This document shows positions 62,687 to 64,000 of a DNA stretch of 64,000 bases, piece by piece. Source of the stretch: Bin55 sp964572845. GTDB lineage: Bacteria; Pseudomonadota; Gammaproteobacteria; Pseudomonadales; Azotimanducaceae. Within the stretch, counting starts at the first letter, position 1; each line of letters opens with the position of its first letter. Under the pieces are notes generated by a model. That model was not told where the DNA came from and did not search any database. It saw only the letters and a list, made by a program, of their open reading frames with translations. A program made the position numbers and the translations under genes. The stretch covers positions 62,001 to 126,000 of the forward strand of contig CAZNFX010000006.1 of assembly GCA_964572845.1 (NCBI GenBank). Direction: 5' to 3'.

Positions 62687-64000
62687 CTCAATTCGCACAC
62701 TTGTCACTGCACACCGAGTACTCGATCGACGACAGCCTCATTCGAGTCAGAGACTTGGCGGAGAACACGCTCGAACGAGGAATGCAGGCCGTGGCGGTGA
62801 CGGACAAGGGCAACCTCTTTGCCCTGTGGAAGTTTCAAGTGGAAATGCGGCGCAAAGGTGTCAAGCCCATATTTGGCGCAGACATGCGAGTCTTCTTCAA
62901 TTCGGAAATCCAGGATCGAGTGATCTTGCTGGCGAAAAGCGAGAAAGGACTTAACAGTTTGCGTAAGCTCATGACAGCTGCCTATACCAACTCGGATTCT
63001 CACTCATACATCACTAAGGAATGCCTATTCGCGTACCACGACGACCTGATTGTTTTATCCGGCGGAGCTCGTGGGAATATTGGCCGTCTTCTACTGAAGG
63101 GAGATGCAGCTCAGGCAGAGCAGGTGGCGACTCAGTATTTAGAGAGATTTGGTGATCGCTTTTACCTTGAAGTAGTCCGCACTAGTAGAGAGCAAGAAGA
63201 TGCCTACATAGCCAGCGTGCTCCCCTTAGCAGACTCATTGCAGATACCGCTGGTGGCTACGAATGACGTGTGTTTCATGAACTCCAGCGACTTTGGTGTA
63301 CATGAGACCCGCTACTGCATAGCGCACCGGGAAAGAGTTGGAAGCGGAACCCACGATCAGCTCTACAGTGCAGAGCAGTACCTTCGTTCTCCAAGAGAAA
63401 TGCAGGATCGTTTCGCAGATCTGGCTGACGCTGTCGACAATGCCGCAGAAATCGCGGTTCGGTGCACGACTCAGGTGAAGGCGGGACGATACCTGCCCGC
63501 CTACAAGAGTGAACGAACAGAAACTCCGGAAGAGCTTCTTGATGCATTTGCCGTCGAGGCATTGGAGTCAGCGTTGGCGCGGTATGAGTCAATCGGGCGT
63601 ACATACGACGATCGCAGTGTCTATGAAACCCGCCTGAAGACAGAATTGGACATCATTAAGAGCATGGGATTTGCTGGCTATTTCCTGATCGTGATGGATT
63701 TTGTCCGTTGGGCTAAGGATCGGGATATCCCGGTAGGGCCGGGTCGTGGTTCTGGAGCGGCATCTCTGGTCGCCTACGTCCTTGGGATTACCGAAATTGA
63801 TCCCATCGAGCACCGATTAATGTTCGAGCGACTATTGAATCCTGAGCGCGTATCGTTGCCCGATTTCGACATTGACTTCTGCATTCATCGTCGGAATGAA
63901 GTCATTCAGTATGTGACGGCTCACTATGGAAAGGAGAGTGTTGGTCAGATCGTGACATTCGGATCATTAGCTGCCAAGGCGGTCATACGAGATGTTGCTC
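62683..64000 (+). CDS. dnaE: DNA polymerase III alpha subunit, 5' part (runs off the window)
   Basis: An open frame from ATG 62683 to the right edge, about 439 residues of a protein normally near 1160. DnaE is the replicative polymerase. The N-terminal PHP domain opens FAHLSLHTEYSIDDSLI and has AVTDKGNLF and VATNDVCF; several PHP metal residues are altered compared with active PHP domains, as is common in gammaproteobacteria. The polymerase motifs GYFLIVMDFVRWAKD, VGPGRGSGAASLVAYVLG parts, and the catalytic PDFDIDFC are present. It overlaps rnhB by 4 nt. The 3' end lies outside the window. Confidence 0.95.
   Translation, partial: MTQFAHLSLHTEYSIDDSLIRVRDLAENTLERGMQAVAVTDKGNLFALWKFQVEMRRKGVKPIFGADMRVFFNSEIQDRVILLAKSEKGLNSLRKLMTAAYTNSDSHSYITKECLFAYHDDLIVLSGGARGNIGRLLLKGDAAQAEQVATQYLERFGDRFYLEVVRTSREQEDAYIASVLPLADSLQIPLVATNDVCFMNSSDFGVHETRYCIAHRERVGSGTHDQLYSAEQYLRSPREMQDRFADLADAVDNAAEIAVRCTTQVKAGRYLPAYKSERTETPEELLDAFAVEALESALARYESIGRTYDDRSVYETRLKTELDIIKSMGFAGYFLIVMDFVRWAKDRDIPVGPGRGSGAASLVAYVLGITEIDPIEHRLMFERLLNPERVSLPDFDIDFCIHRRNEVIQYVTAHYGKESVGQIVTFGSLAAKAVIRDVA

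Overview
The window is a chromosomal segment of a Gram-negative gammaproteobacterium. The evidence is the block rpsB-tsf-pyrH-frr-uppS-cdsA-rseP-bamA-skp-lpxD-fabZ-lpxB-rnhB-dnaE, the rnc-era-recO set, map-glnD, rsmJ, and genes for lipid A, an outer membrane and a type II secretion system. Long secreted proteins rich in acidic calcium-binding repeats (cadherin, thrombospondin type 3) suggest a marine or host-associated life; that is inference. No rRNA, tRNA, CRISPR array, insertion sequence or prophage was recognised.

Layout. 1-2441: accessory stretch with a HicB/HicA-like toxin-antitoxin pair, an orphan 227-aa protein and a 557-bp gene-poor gap. 2442-8117 (minus): 1891-aa secreted protein with fibronectin/cadherin/Ig-like repeats and an autotransporter-like C-terminal barrel. 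8348-12538: YejA-YejB-YejE peptide importer without its ATPase. 12680-13777: PhyH-type dioxygenase. 14007-17873: secreted metzincin-like protease with TSP3 and FG-GAP repeats. 18018-19896: VOC protein and SO_0444-type metal permease. 20142-21518 (minus): ECF sigma factor with a long C-terminal extension.

21782-29543 is housekeeping: rnc, era, recO, a shortened relA-like gene and adk, then moeA (minus) and tsaB (plus) with overlapping start codons, then rsmJ. 29613-38201 is the least explained part: two tandem paralogous membrane-anchored helical-repeat proteins, a secreted 228-aa protein, a decayed plsB 3' fragment, and a 1173-aa fusion of an ABC-2-type permease, an M1-peptidase-like region without a zinc motif, and a golvesin-like C-terminal domain.

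49194-38307 (minus) is a tightly packed run map-glnD-dapE-gspN-gspC-gspD-plsB, divergent from the translation/envelope run 49494-64000 (rpsB to dnaE, cut by the window edge). The envelope run lacks dxr and lpxA at their usual places; a GrpB-family gene sits where lpxA is expected. Together the rightmost genes make ribosomes, isoprenoid carrier, phospholipid precursor and lipid A, assemble outer-membrane proteins and start the replicase gene. Many genes use GTG or TTG starts.
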